Source of the DNA: Tritrichomonas musculus
Taxonomy: Eukaryota > Parabasalia > Tritrichomonadida > Tritrichomonadidae
DNA: 32,815 bases
NCBI GenBank assembly: GCA_039105265.1
Contig: JAPFFF010000186.1
Coordinates: 1-32,815 of the forward strand
Direction of reading: 5' to 3'
Position 1 is the first letter of the stretch, and the number at the start of each line of letters is the position of its first letter. Below are positions 1 to 12,707 of this stretch, one piece after another. Under the pieces are notes generated by a model. It had not been told where the DNA came from, did no database searches, and saw only the letters and a list, made by a program, of their open reading frames with translations. Position numbers and translations under genes: made by a program.

Positions 1-111
1 CAATAAAAATTAAAGCTTAATCTCAGTTATTCTTAATCTAACATTTCTCACAAATGAACAGAGTTAAATAAAACACAAATCTCAAACACTTTTGTAAGAT
101 AATTATAAACG

Positions 112-121
112 ATTTCGAAAT
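112..121. other. Invariant 10-bp palindrome atttcgaaat (first of 250 copies)
   Basis: Unit positions 112-121 form a perfect dyad centred on a CpG and containing ttcgaa. I find it unchanged in every complete monomer, although positions 105, 106, 110, 111 and 125 around it vary. A symmetrical, invariant site once per 131 bp could be bound by a homodimeric protein or could mark a phased nucleosome linker. That is inference; no known factor site is claimed. Confidence 0.8.
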
Positions 122-524
122 TAAGTAAAATCAGTAAAAATTAAAGCGCAATATCAATTATTCTTATTCAAACGTTTCTCACAAGTGAACAGAGTTAAAT
201 AAAACACAAATCTCAAACACTTTTGTAAGATAATTAAAAACGATTTCGAAATTAAGTAAAATCAGTAAAAATTAAAGCTTAATCTCAGTTATTCTTAATC
301 TAACATTTCTCACAAATGAACAGAGTTAAATAAAACACAAATCTCAAACACTTTTGTAAGATAATTAAAAACGATTTCGAAATTAAGTAAAATCAATAAA
401 GATTAAATCGCAATATCAATTATTCTTATTCAAACGTTTCTCACAAGTGAACAGAGTTAAATAAAACATAAATCTCAAACACTTTTGTAAGATAATTAAA
501 AACGATTTCGAAATTAAGTAAAAT

Positions 525-655
525 CAGTAAAAATTAAAGCTTAATCTCAGTTATTCTTATTCAAACGTTTCTCACAAATGAACAGAGTTAAATAAAACAC
601 AAATCTCAAACACTTTTGTAAGATAATTAAAAACGATTTCGAAATTAAGTAAAAT
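525..655. repeat. Representative commonest monomer (S-P type, 131 bp)
   Basis: This monomer is a good reference for the array: G3, A8, S box (HindIII site aagctt at unit positions 14-19), P box (ttcaaacg at 36-43), A54, C76, G94, A105-A106, C110-G111, G125. It has three CpG dinucleotides, at unit positions 42-43, 110-111 and 116-117. Unit positions 39-46 (aaacgttt) and 112-121 (atttcgaaat) are perfect palindromes. The first is lost in O and Q monomers, where G43 becomes A. The heptamer cacaaat occurs at both 49-55 and 74-80, and variant positions 54 and 76 each fall inside one copy. AATAAA lies at 67-72 in this and every other monomer. A-runs at 105-109, 118-120, 127-130 and 5-9 of the next unit are spaced roughly one helical turn apart. 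Confidence 0.95.
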
Positions 656-2358
656 CAGTAAAAATTAAAGCTTAATCTCAGTTATTCTTATTCAAACGTT
701 TCTCACAAGTGAACAGAGTTAAATAAAACATAAATCTCAAACACTTTTGTAAGATAATTATAAACGATTTCGAAATTAAGTAAAATCAGTAAAAATTAAA
801 GCTTAATCTCAGTTATTCTTATTCAAACGTTTCTCACAAATGAACAGAGTTAAATAAAACACAAATCTCAAACACTTTTGTAAGATAATTAAAAACGATT
901 TCGAAATTAAGTAAAATCAGTAAAAATTAAAGCTTAATCTCAATTATTCTTATTCAAACGTTTCTCACAAGTGAACAGAGTTAAATAAAACACAAATCTC
1001 AAACACTTTTGTAAGATAATTAAAAACGATTTCGAAATTAAGTAAAATCAGTAAAAATTAAAGCGCAATATCAATTATTCTTATTCAAACGTTTCTCACA
1101 AATGAACAGAGTTAAATAAAACACAAATCTCAAACACTTTTGTAAGATAATTAAAAACGATTTCGAAATTAAGTAAAATCAATAAAGATTAAATCGCAAT
1201 ATCAATTATTCTTATTCAAACGTTTCTCACAAGTGAACAGAGTTAAATAAAACACAAATCTCAAACACTTTTGTAAGATAATTAAAAACGATTTCGAAAT
1301 TAAGTAAAATCAGTAAAAATTAAAGCTTAATCTCAGTTATTCTTAATCTAACATTTCTCACAAATGAACAGAGTTAAATAAAACACAAATCTCAAACACT
1401 TTTGTAAGATAATTATAAACGATTTCGAAATTAAGTAAAATCAGTAAAAATTAAAGCGCAATATCAATTATTCTTATTCAAACGTTTCTCACAAGTGAAC
1501 AGAGTTAAATAAAACACAAATCTCAAACACTTTTGTAAGATAATTAAAAACGATTTCGAAATTAAGTAAAATCAGTAAAAATTAAAGCTTAATCTCAGTT
1601 ATTCTTAATCTAACATTTCTCACAAATGAACAGAGTTAAATAAAACACAAATCTCAAACACTTTTGTAAGATAATTAAAAACGATTTCGAAATTAAGTAA
1701 AATCAGTAAAAATTAAAGCTTAATCTCAGTTATTCTTATTCAAACGTTTCTCACAAATGAACAGAGTTAAATAAAACACAAATCTCAAACACTTTTGTAA
1801 GATAATTAAAAACGATTTCGAAATTAAGTAAAATCAGTAAAAATTAAAGCTTAATCTCAGTTATTCTTAATCTAACATTTCTCACAAATGAACAGAGTTA
1901 AATAAAACACAAATCTCAAACACTTTTGTAAGATAATTATAAACGATTTCGAAATTAAGTAAAATCAGTAAAAATTAAAGCTTAATCTCAGTTATTCTTA
2001 ATCTAACATTTCTCACAAATGAACAGAGTTAAATAAAACACAAATCTCAAACACTTTTGTAAGATAATTATAAACGATTTCGAAATTAAGTAAAATCAGT
2101 AAAAATTAAAGCGCAATATCAATTATTCTTATTCAAACGTTTCTCACAAATGAACAGAGTTAAATAAAACACAAATCTCAAACACTTTTGTAAGATAATT
2201 AAAAACGATTTCGAAATTAAGTAAAATCAGTAAAAATTAAAGCTTAATCTCAGTTATTCTTATTCAAACGTTTCTCACAAATGAACAGAGTTAAATAAAA
2301 CACAAATCTCAAACACTTTTGTAAGATAATTAAAAACGATTTCGAAATTAAGTAAAAT

Positions 2359-2882
2359 CAATAAAAATTAAAGCTTAATCTCAGTTATTCTTATTCAAAC
2401 GTTTCTCACAAGTGAACAGAGTTAAATAAAACACAAATCTCAAACACTTTTGTAAGATAATTGAAAACGATTTCGAAATTAAGTAAAATCAATAAAAATT
2501 AAAGCTTAATCTCAGTTATTCTTAATCTAACATTTCTCACAAATGAACAGAGTTAAATAAAACACAAATCTCAAACACTTTTGTAAGATAATTATAAACG
2601 ATTTCGAAATTAAGTAAAATCAGTAAAAATTAAAGCTTAATCTCAGTTATTCTTATTCAAACGTTTCTCACAAATGAACAGAGTTAAATAAAACACAAAT
2701 CTCAAACACTTTTGTAAGATAATTAAAAACGATTTCGAAATTAAGTAAAATCAGTAAAAATTAAAGCTTAATCTCAGTTATTCTTAATCTAACATTTCTC
2801 ACAAATGAACAGAGTTAAATAAAACACAAATCTCAAACACTTTTGTAAGATAATTATAAACGATTTCGAAATTAAGTAAAAT
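2359..2882. repeat. Four-monomer motif shared with block B (monomers 19-22)
   Basis: The series A3-S-P-G54-G105, A3-S-O-T106, G3-S-P and G3-S-O-T106 recurs at 5503-6026 (monomers 43-46, lag 24) and 9695-10218 (monomers 75-78, lag 32 from the second). It is an older fragment of block B at the left of the window. The neighbours no longer match: monomer 18 has the P box where 42 and 74 have Q, and monomer 23 is P where 47 and 79 are O. Confidence 0.85.
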
Positions 2883-3275
2883 CAGTAAAAATTAAAGCTT
2901 AATCTCAGTTATTCTTATTCAAACGTTTCTCACAAATGAACAGAGTTAAATAAAACACAAATCTCAAACACTTTTGTAAGATAATTATAAACGATTTCGA
3001 AATTAAGTAAAATCAGTAAAAATTAAAGCTTAATCTCAGTTATTCTTATTCAAACGTTTCTCACAAGTGAACAGAGTTAAATAAAACACAAATCTCAAAC
3101 ACTTTTGTAAGATAATTATAAACGATTTCGAAATTAAGTAAAATCAGTAAAAATTAAAGCGCAATATCAATTATTCTTATTCAAACGTTTCTCACAAATG
3201 AACAGAGTTAAATAAAACACAAATCTCAAACACTTTTGTAAGATAATTAAAAACGATTTCGAAATTAAGTAAAAT

Positions 3276-4847
3276 CAGTAAAAATTAAAGCTTAATCTCA
3301 GTTATTCTTAATCTAACATTTCTCACAAATGAACAGAGTTAAATAAAACACAAATCTCAAACACTTTTGTAAGATAATTATAAACGATTTCGAAATTAAG
3401 TAAAATCAGTAAAAATTAAAGCGCAATATCAATTATTCTTATTCAAACGTTTCTCACAAGTGAACAGAGTTAAATAAAACACAAATCTCAAACACTTTTG
3501 TAAGATAATTAAAAACGATTTCGAAATTAAGTAAAATCAGTAAAAATTAAAGCTTAATCTCAGTTATTCTTAATCTAACATTTCTCACAAATGAACAGAG
3601 TTAAATAAAACACAAATCTCAAACACTTTTGTAAGATAATTAAAAACGATTTCGAAATTAAGTAAAATCAATAAAGATTAAAGCTTAATCTCAGTTATTC
3701 TTATTCAAACGTTTCTCACAAGTGAACAGAGTTAAATAAAACATAAATCTCAAACACTTTTGTAAGATAATTAAAAACGATTTCGAAATTAAGTAAAATC
3801 AATAAAAATTAAAGCTTAATATCAATTATTCTTATTCAAACGTTTCTCACAAGTGAACAGAGTTAAATAAAACATAAATCTCAAACACTTTTGTAAGATA
3901 ATTATAAACGATTTCGAAATTAAGTAAAATCAGTAAAAATTAAAGCTTAATCTCAGTTATTCTTATTCAAACGTTTCTCACAAATGAACAGAGTTAAATA
4001 AAACACAAATCTCAAACACTTTTGTAAGATAATTAAAAACGATTTCGAAATTAAGTAAAATCAGTAAAAATTAAAGCTTAATCTCAGTTATTCTTAATCT
4101 AACATTTCTCACAAATGAACAGAGTTAAATAAAACACAAATCTCAAACACTTTTGTAAGATAATTAAAAACGATTTCGAAATTAAGTAAAATCAGTAAAA
4201 ATTAAAGCTTAATCTCAGTTATTCTTATTCAAACGTTTCTCACAAATGAACAGAGTTAAATAAAACACAAATCTCAAACACTTTTGTAAGATAATTAAAA
4301 ACGATTTCGAAATTAAGTAAAATCAGTAAAAATTAAAGCTTAATCTCAGTTATTCTTATTCAAACGTTTCTCACAAATGAACAGAGTTAAATAAAACACA
4401 AATCTCAAACACTTTTGTAAGATAATTATAAACGATTTCGAAATTAAGTAAAATCAGTAAAAATTAAAGCTTAATCTCAGTTATTCTTATTCAAACGTTT
4501 CTCACAAATGAACAGAGTTAAATAAAACACAAATCTCAAACACTTTTGTAAGATAATTATAAACGATTTCGAAATTAAGTAAAATCAGTAAAAATTAAAG
4601 CTTAATCTCAGTTATTCTTATTCAAACGTTTCTCACAAGTGAACAGAGTTAAATAAAACACAAATCTCAAACACTTTTGTAAGATAATTATAAACGATTT
4701 CGAAATTAAGTAAAATCAGTAAAAATTAAAGCGCAATATCAATTATTCTTATTCAAACGTTTCTCACAAATGAACAGAGTTAAATAAAACACAAATCTCA
4801 AACACTTTTGTAAGATAATTATAAACGATTTCGAAATTAAGTAAAAT
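3276..4847. repeat. HOR block A, copy 1 (monomers 26-37)
   Basis: These twelve monomers match monomers 56-67 (7206-8777) one-for-one at a lag of exactly 30 monomers (3,930 bp). I find two differences in 1,572 bases: unit position 105 in monomer 33 versus 63 (A/G), and unit position 106 in monomer 37 versus 67 (T/A). The block includes a rare marker pair. Monomer 29 has A3+G8 but an S box. Monomer 30 has a chimeric box with the S left half and C right half (gcttaatatcaat). Finding that pair in the same order in both copies makes chance unlikely. The match stops at both ends, where monomers 25/55 and 38/68 differ. Confidence 0.93.
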
Positions 4848-4978
4848 CAGTAAAAATTAAAGCTTAATCTCAGTTATTCTTATTCAAACGTTTCTCACAA
4901 GTGAACAGAGTTAAATAAAACACAAATCTCAAACACTTTTGTAAGATAATTATAAACGATTTCGAAATTAAGTAAAAT

Positions 4979-7074
4979 CAGTAAAAATTAAAGCTTAATC
5001 TCAGTTATTCTTAATCTAACATTTCTCACAAATGAACAGAGTTAAATAAAACACAAATCTCAAACACTTTTGTAAGATAATTAAAAACGATTTCGAAATT
5101 AAGTAAAATCAATAAAGATTAAATCGCAATATCAATTATTCTTATTCAAACGTTTCTCACAAGTGAACAGAGTTAAATAAAACATAAATCTCAAACACTT
5201 TTGTAAGATAATTATAAACGATTTCGAAATTAAGTAAAATCAGTAAAAATTAAAGCTTAATCTCAGTTATTCTTATTCAAACGTTTCTCACAAATGAACA
5301 GAGTTAAATAAAACACAAATCTCAAACACTTTTATAAGATAATTAAAAACGATTTCGAAATTAAGTAAAATCAGTAAAAATTAAAGCTTAATCTCAGTTA
5401 TTCTTATTCTAACATTTCTCACAAATGAACAGAGTTAAATAAAACACAAATCTCAAACACTTTTGTAAGATAATTAAAAACGATTTCGAAATTAAGTAAA
5501 ATCAATAAAAATTAAAGCTTAATCTCAGTTATTCTTATTCAAACGTTTCTCACAAGTGAACAGAGTTAAATAAAACACAAATCTCAAACACTTTTGTAAG
5601 ATAATTGAAAACGATTTCGAAATTAAGTAAAATCAATAAAAATTAAAGCTTAATCTCAGTTATTCTTAATCTAACATTTCTCACAAATGAACAGAGTTAA
5701 ATAAAACACAAATCTCAAACACTTTTGTAAGATAATTATAAACGATTTCGAAATTAAGTAAAATCAGTAAAAATTAAAGCTTAATCTCAGTTATTCTTAT
5801 TCAAACGTTTCTCACAAATGAACAGAGTTAAATAAAACACAAATCTCAAACACTTTTGTAAGATAATTAAAAACGATTTCGAAATTAAGTAAAATCAGTA
5901 AAAATTAAAGCTTAATCTCAGTTATTCTTAATCTAACATTTCTCACAAATGAACAGAGTTAAATAAAACACAAATCTCAAACACTTTTGTAAGATAATTA
6001 TAAACGATTTCGAAATTAAGTAAAATCAGTAAAAATTAAAGCTTAATCTCAATTATTCTTAATCTAACATTTCTCACAAATGAACAGAGTTAAATAAAAC
6101 ACAAATCTCAAACACTTTTGTAAGATAATTATAAACGATTTCGAAATTAAGTAAAATCAGTAAAAATTAAAGCTTAATCTCAGTTATTCTTATTCAAACG
6201 TTTCTCACAAATGAACAGAGTTAAATAAAACACAAATCTCAAACACTTTTGTAAGATAATTAAAAACGATTTCGAAATTAAGTAAAATCAATAAAGATTA
6301 AATCGCAATATCAATTATTCTTATTCAAACGTTTCTCACAAGTGAACAGAGTTAAATAAAACACAAATCTCAAACACTTTTGTAAGATAATTATAAACGA
6401 TTTCGAAATTAAGTAAAATCAGTAAAAATTAAAGCTTAATCTCAGTTATTCTTATTCAAACGTTTCTCACAAATGAACAGAGTTAAATAAAACACAAATC
6501 TCAAACACTTTTGTAAGATAATTAAAAACGATTTCGAAATTAAGTAAAATCAGTAAAAATTAAAGCTTAATCTCAGTTATTCTTATTCAAACGTTTCTCA
6601 CAAATGAACAGAGTTAAATAAAACACAAATCTCAAACACTTTTGTAAGATAATTAAAAACGATTTCGAAATTAAGTAAAATCAATAAAGATTAAATCGCA
6701 ATATCAATTATTCTTATTCAAACGTTTCTCACAAGTGAACAGAGTTAAATAAAACACAAATCTCAAACACTTTTGTAAGATAATTAAAAACGATTTCGAA
6801 ATTAAGTAAAATCAGTAAAAATTAAAGCTTAATCTCAGTTATTCTTAATCTAACATTTCTCACAAATGAACAGAGTTAAATAAAACACAAATCTCAAACA
6901 CTTTTGTAAGATAATTATAAACGATTTCGAAATTAAGTAAAATCAGTAAAAATTAAAGCGCAATATCAATTATTCTTATTCAAACGTTTCTCACAAGTGA
7001 ACAGAGTTAAATAAAACACAAATCTCAAACACTTTTGTAAGATAATTATAAACGATTTCGAAATTAAGTAAAAT
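4979..7074. repeat. HOR block B, copy 1 (monomers 39-54)
   Basis: These sixteen monomers (2,096 bases) match monomers 71-86 (9171-11266) at a lag of 32 monomers (4,192 bp). I find a single difference, at unit position 106 of the last monomer (54 versus 86). Diagnostic markers inside are A94 (ttttataag) in monomers 41 and 73, the Q box (ttctaaca) in 42 and 74, and G105 in 43 and 75. Block A precedes this block in both copies. Between the blocks, one monomer (38) in copy 1 corresponds to three (68-70) in copy 2, which accounts for the lag changing from 30 to 32. Confidence 0.94.
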
Positions 7075-7205
7075 CAGTAAAAATTAAAGCTTAATCTCAG
7101 TTATTCTTATTCAAACGTTTCTCACAAATGAACAGAGTTAAATAAAACACAAATCTCAAACACTTTTGTAAGATAATTAAAAACGATTTCGAAATTAAGT
7201 AAAAT

Positions 7206-8777
7206 CAGTAAAAATTAAAGCTTAATCTCAGTTATTCTTAATCTAACATTTCTCACAAATGAACAGAGTTAAATAAAACACAAATCTCAAACACTTTTGT
7301 AAGATAATTATAAACGATTTCGAAATTAAGTAAAATCAGTAAAAATTAAAGCGCAATATCAATTATTCTTATTCAAACGTTTCTCACAAGTGAACAGAGT
7401 TAAATAAAACACAAATCTCAAACACTTTTGTAAGATAATTAAAAACGATTTCGAAATTAAGTAAAATCAGTAAAAATTAAAGCTTAATCTCAGTTATTCT
7501 TAATCTAACATTTCTCACAAATGAACAGAGTTAAATAAAACACAAATCTCAAACACTTTTGTAAGATAATTAAAAACGATTTCGAAATTAAGTAAAATCA
7601 ATAAAGATTAAAGCTTAATCTCAGTTATTCTTATTCAAACGTTTCTCACAAGTGAACAGAGTTAAATAAAACATAAATCTCAAACACTTTTGTAAGATAA
7701 TTAAAAACGATTTCGAAATTAAGTAAAATCAATAAAAATTAAAGCTTAATATCAATTATTCTTATTCAAACGTTTCTCACAAGTGAACAGAGTTAAATAA
7801 AACATAAATCTCAAACACTTTTGTAAGATAATTATAAACGATTTCGAAATTAAGTAAAATCAGTAAAAATTAAAGCTTAATCTCAGTTATTCTTATTCAA
7901 ACGTTTCTCACAAATGAACAGAGTTAAATAAAACACAAATCTCAAACACTTTTGTAAGATAATTAAAAACGATTTCGAAATTAAGTAAAATCAGTAAAAA
8001 TTAAAGCTTAATCTCAGTTATTCTTAATCTAACATTTCTCACAAATGAACAGAGTTAAATAAAACACAAATCTCAAACACTTTTGTAAGATAATTAAAAA
8101 CGATTTCGAAATTAAGTAAAATCAGTAAAAATTAAAGCTTAATCTCAGTTATTCTTATTCAAACGTTTCTCACAAATGAACAGAGTTAAATAAAACACAA
8201 ATCTCAAACACTTTTGTAAGATAATTGAAAACGATTTCGAAATTAAGTAAAATCAGTAAAAATTAAAGCTTAATCTCAGTTATTCTTATTCAAACGTTTC
8301 TCACAAATGAACAGAGTTAAATAAAACACAAATCTCAAACACTTTTGTAAGATAATTATAAACGATTTCGAAATTAAGTAAAATCAGTAAAAATTAAAGC
8401 TTAATCTCAGTTATTCTTATTCAAACGTTTCTCACAAATGAACAGAGTTAAATAAAACACAAATCTCAAACACTTTTGTAAGATAATTATAAACGATTTC
8501 GAAATTAAGTAAAATCAGTAAAAATTAAAGCTTAATCTCAGTTATTCTTATTCAAACGTTTCTCACAAGTGAACAGAGTTAAATAAAACACAAATCTCAA
8601 ACACTTTTGTAAGATAATTATAAACGATTTCGAAATTAAGTAAAATCAGTAAAAATTAAAGCGCAATATCAATTATTCTTATTCAAACGTTTCTCACAAA
8701 TGAACAGAGTTAAATAAAACACAAATCTCAAACACTTTTGTAAGATAATTAAAAACGATTTCGAAATTAAGTAAAAT
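7206..8777. repeat. HOR block A, copy 2 (monomers 56-67)
   Basis: This is the second copy of the block at 3276-4847. Its last six monomers (62-67, 7992-8777) occur a third time as monomers 89-94 (11529-12314) at a lag of 27 monomers. That third copy shares G105 in monomer 63/90, which copy 1 lacks, and A106 in monomer 67/94. It is therefore more closely related to this copy than to copy 1, giving a relative order of duplication events. Confidence 0.92.
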
Positions 8778-9170
8778 CAGTAAAAATTAAAGCTTAATCT
8801 CAGTTATTCTTATTCAAACGTTTCTCACAAATGAACAGAGTTAAATAAAACACAAATCTCAAACACTTTTATAAGATAATTAAAAACGATTTCGAAATTA
8901 AGTAAAATCAGTAAAAATTAAAGCTTAATCTCAGTTATTCTTAATCTAACATTTCTCACAAATGAACAGAGTTAAATAAAACACAAATCTCAAACACTTT
9001 TGTAAGATAATTATAAACGATTTCGAAATTAAGTAAAATCAGTAAAAATTAAAGCGCAATATCAATTATTCTTATTCAAACGTTTCTCACAAGTGAACAG
9101 AGTTAAATAAAACACAAATCTCAAACACTTTTGTAAGATAATTAAAAACGATTTCGAAATTAAGTAAAAT

Positions 9171-11266
9171 CAGTAAAAATTAAAGCTTAATCTCAGTTAT
9201 TCTTAATCTAACATTTCTCACAAATGAACAGAGTTAAATAAAACACAAATCTCAAACACTTTTGTAAGATAATTAAAAACGATTTCGAAATTAAGTAAAA
9301 TCAATAAAGATTAAATCGCAATATCAATTATTCTTATTCAAACGTTTCTCACAAGTGAACAGAGTTAAATAAAACATAAATCTCAAACACTTTTGTAAGA
9401 TAATTATAAACGATTTCGAAATTAAGTAAAATCAGTAAAAATTAAAGCTTAATCTCAGTTATTCTTATTCAAACGTTTCTCACAAATGAACAGAGTTAAA
9501 TAAAACACAAATCTCAAACACTTTTATAAGATAATTAAAAACGATTTCGAAATTAAGTAAAATCAGTAAAAATTAAAGCTTAATCTCAGTTATTCTTATT
9601 CTAACATTTCTCACAAATGAACAGAGTTAAATAAAACACAAATCTCAAACACTTTTGTAAGATAATTAAAAACGATTTCGAAATTAAGTAAAATCAATAA
9701 AAATTAAAGCTTAATCTCAGTTATTCTTATTCAAACGTTTCTCACAAGTGAACAGAGTTAAATAAAACACAAATCTCAAACACTTTTGTAAGATAATTGA
9801 AAACGATTTCGAAATTAAGTAAAATCAATAAAAATTAAAGCTTAATCTCAGTTATTCTTAATCTAACATTTCTCACAAATGAACAGAGTTAAATAAAACA
9901 CAAATCTCAAACACTTTTGTAAGATAATTATAAACGATTTCGAAATTAAGTAAAATCAGTAAAAATTAAAGCTTAATCTCAGTTATTCTTATTCAAACGT
10001 TTCTCACAAATGAACAGAGTTAAATAAAACACAAATCTCAAACACTTTTGTAAGATAATTAAAAACGATTTCGAAATTAAGTAAAATCAGTAAAAATTAA
10101 AGCTTAATCTCAGTTATTCTTAATCTAACATTTCTCACAAATGAACAGAGTTAAATAAAACACAAATCTCAAACACTTTTGTAAGATAATTATAAACGAT
10201 TTCGAAATTAAGTAAAATCAGTAAAAATTAAAGCTTAATCTCAATTATTCTTAATCTAACATTTCTCACAAATGAACAGAGTTAAATAAAACACAAATCT
10301 CAAACACTTTTGTAAGATAATTATAAACGATTTCGAAATTAAGTAAAATCAGTAAAAATTAAAGCTTAATCTCAGTTATTCTTATTCAAACGTTTCTCAC
10401 AAATGAACAGAGTTAAATAAAACACAAATCTCAAACACTTTTGTAAGATAATTAAAAACGATTTCGAAATTAAGTAAAATCAATAAAGATTAAATCGCAA
10501 TATCAATTATTCTTATTCAAACGTTTCTCACAAGTGAACAGAGTTAAATAAAACACAAATCTCAAACACTTTTGTAAGATAATTATAAACGATTTCGAAA
10601 TTAAGTAAAATCAGTAAAAATTAAAGCTTAATCTCAGTTATTCTTATTCAAACGTTTCTCACAAATGAACAGAGTTAAATAAAACACAAATCTCAAACAC
10701 TTTTGTAAGATAATTAAAAACGATTTCGAAATTAAGTAAAATCAGTAAAAATTAAAGCTTAATCTCAGTTATTCTTATTCAAACGTTTCTCACAAATGAA
10801 CAGAGTTAAATAAAACACAAATCTCAAACACTTTTGTAAGATAATTAAAAACGATTTCGAAATTAAGTAAAATCAATAAAGATTAAATCGCAATATCAAT
10901 TATTCTTATTCAAACGTTTCTCACAAGTGAACAGAGTTAAATAAAACACAAATCTCAAACACTTTTGTAAGATAATTAAAAACGATTTCGAAATTAAGTA
11001 AAATCAGTAAAAATTAAAGCTTAATCTCAGTTATTCTTAATCTAACATTTCTCACAAATGAACAGAGTTAAATAAAACACAAATCTCAAACACTTTTGTA
11101 AGATAATTATAAACGATTTCGAAATTAAGTAAAATCAGTAAAAATTAAAGCGCAATATCAATTATTCTTATTCAAACGTTTCTCACAAGTGAACAGAGTT
11201 AAATAAAACACAAATCTCAAACACTTTTGTAAGATAATTAAAAACGATTTCGAAATTAAGTAAAAT
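9171..11266. repeat. HOR block B, copy 2 (monomers 71-86)
   Basis: This is the second copy of the block at 4979-7074. Its 3' part extends into a further repeat: monomers 79-87 (10219-11397) match monomers 104-112 (13494-14672) at a lag of 25 monomers (3,275 bp). The only difference is unit position 26 in monomer 79 versus 104. The run from the P-type monomer at 6158 through 6943 is thus present three times, beginning at 6158, 10350 and 13625. Confidence 0.93.
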
Positions 11267-11528
11267 CAGTAAAAATTAAAGCTTAATCTCAGTTATTCTT
11301 AATCTAACATTTCTCACAAATGAACAGAGTTAAATAAAACACAAATCTCAAACACTTTTGTAAGATAATTAAAAACGATTTCGAAATTAAGTAAAATCAG
11401 TAAAAATTAAAGCGCAATATCAATTATTCTTATTCAAACGTTTCTCACAAATGAACAGAGTTAAATAAAACACAAATCTCAAACACTTTTGTAAGATAAT
11501 TAAAAACGATTTCGAAATTAAGTAAAAT

Positions 11529-12707
11529 CAGTAAAAATTAAAGCTTAATCTCAGTTATTCTTAATCTAACATTTCTCACAAATGAACAGAGTTAAATAAA
11601 ACACAAATCTCAAACACTTTTGTAAGATAATTAAAAACGATTTCGAAATTAAGTAAAATCAGTAAAAATTAAAGCTTAATCTCAGTTATTCTTATTCAAA
11701 CGTTTCTCACAAATGAACAGAGTTAAATAAAACACAAATCTCAAACACTTTTGTAAGATAATTGAAAACGATTTCGAAATTAAGTAAAATCAGTAAAAAT
11801 TAAAGCTTAATCTCAGTTATTCTTATTCAAACGTTTCTCACAAATGAACAGAGTTAAATAAAACACAAATCTCAAACACTTTTGTAAGATAATTATAAAC
11901 GATTTCGAAATTAAGTAAAATCAGTAAAAATTAAAGCTTAATCTCAGTTATTCTTATTCAAACGTTTCTCACAAATGAACAGAGTTAAATAAAACACAAA
12001 TCTCAAACACTTTTGTAAGATAATTATAAACGATTTCGAAATTAAGTAAAATCAGTAAAAATTAAAGCTTAATCTCAGTTATTCTTATTCAAACGTTTCT
12101 CACAAGTGAACAGAGTTAAATAAAACACAAATCTCAAACACTTTTGTAAGATAATTATAAACGATTTCGAAATTAAGTAAAATCAGTAAAAATTAAAGCG
12201 CAATATCAATTATTCTTATTCAAACGTTTCTCACAAATGAACAGAGTTAAATAAAACACAAATCTCAAACACTTTTGTAAGATAATTAAAAACGATTTCG
12301 AAATTAAGTAAAATCAGTAAAAATTAAAGCTTAATCTCAGTTATTCTTAATCTAACATTTCTCACAAATGAACAGAGTTAAATAAAACACAAATCTCAAA
12401 CACTTTTGTAAGATAATTATAAACGATTTCGAAATTAAGTAAAATCAGTAAAAATTAAAGCGCAATATCAATTATTCTTATTCAAACGTTTCTCACAAGT
12501 GAACAGAGTTAAATAAAACACAAATCTCAAACACTTTTGTAAGATAATTAAAAACGATTTCGAAATTAAGTAAAATCAGTAAAAATTAAAGCTTAATCTC
12601 AGTTATTCTTAATCTAACATTTCTCACAAATGAACAGAGTTAAATAAAACACAAATCTCAAACACTTTTGTAAGATAATTAAAAACGATTTCGAAATTAA
12701 GTAAAAT
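11529..12707. repeat. HOR block A, partial third copy with one monomer missing (monomers 89-97)
   Basis: Monomers 89-94 match 62-67 at a lag of 27, and monomers 95-97 match 69-71 at a lag of 26. The A94-bearing monomer 68 (8778-8908) has no counterpart between 94 and 95. This looks like loss of exactly one 131-bp unit by in-register exchange, or gain of one in the other copy. No partial monomer is left at the junction. Confidence 0.85.

Noticed and set aside
105-130. CENP-B box near the ttcg of the palindrome
   Set aside because: The box needs TTCG, then an A after four bases, then CGGG. On both strands the bases after TTCG are A/T-rich and no CGGG occurs in the monomer.
121-135. Yeast-type replication origin consensus on the - strand (attttactta)
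   Set aside because: It does not match the consensus at the purine position after the pyrimidine, and such near-matches are expected by chance in A+T-rich DNA.
3276-11266. Block duplications as pure assembly duplication
   Set aside because: Copies carry distinguishing differences (unit positions 105 and 106) and different numbers of monomers between blocks, so they are not the same reads placed twice. Long reads would still be needed to confirm copy number.
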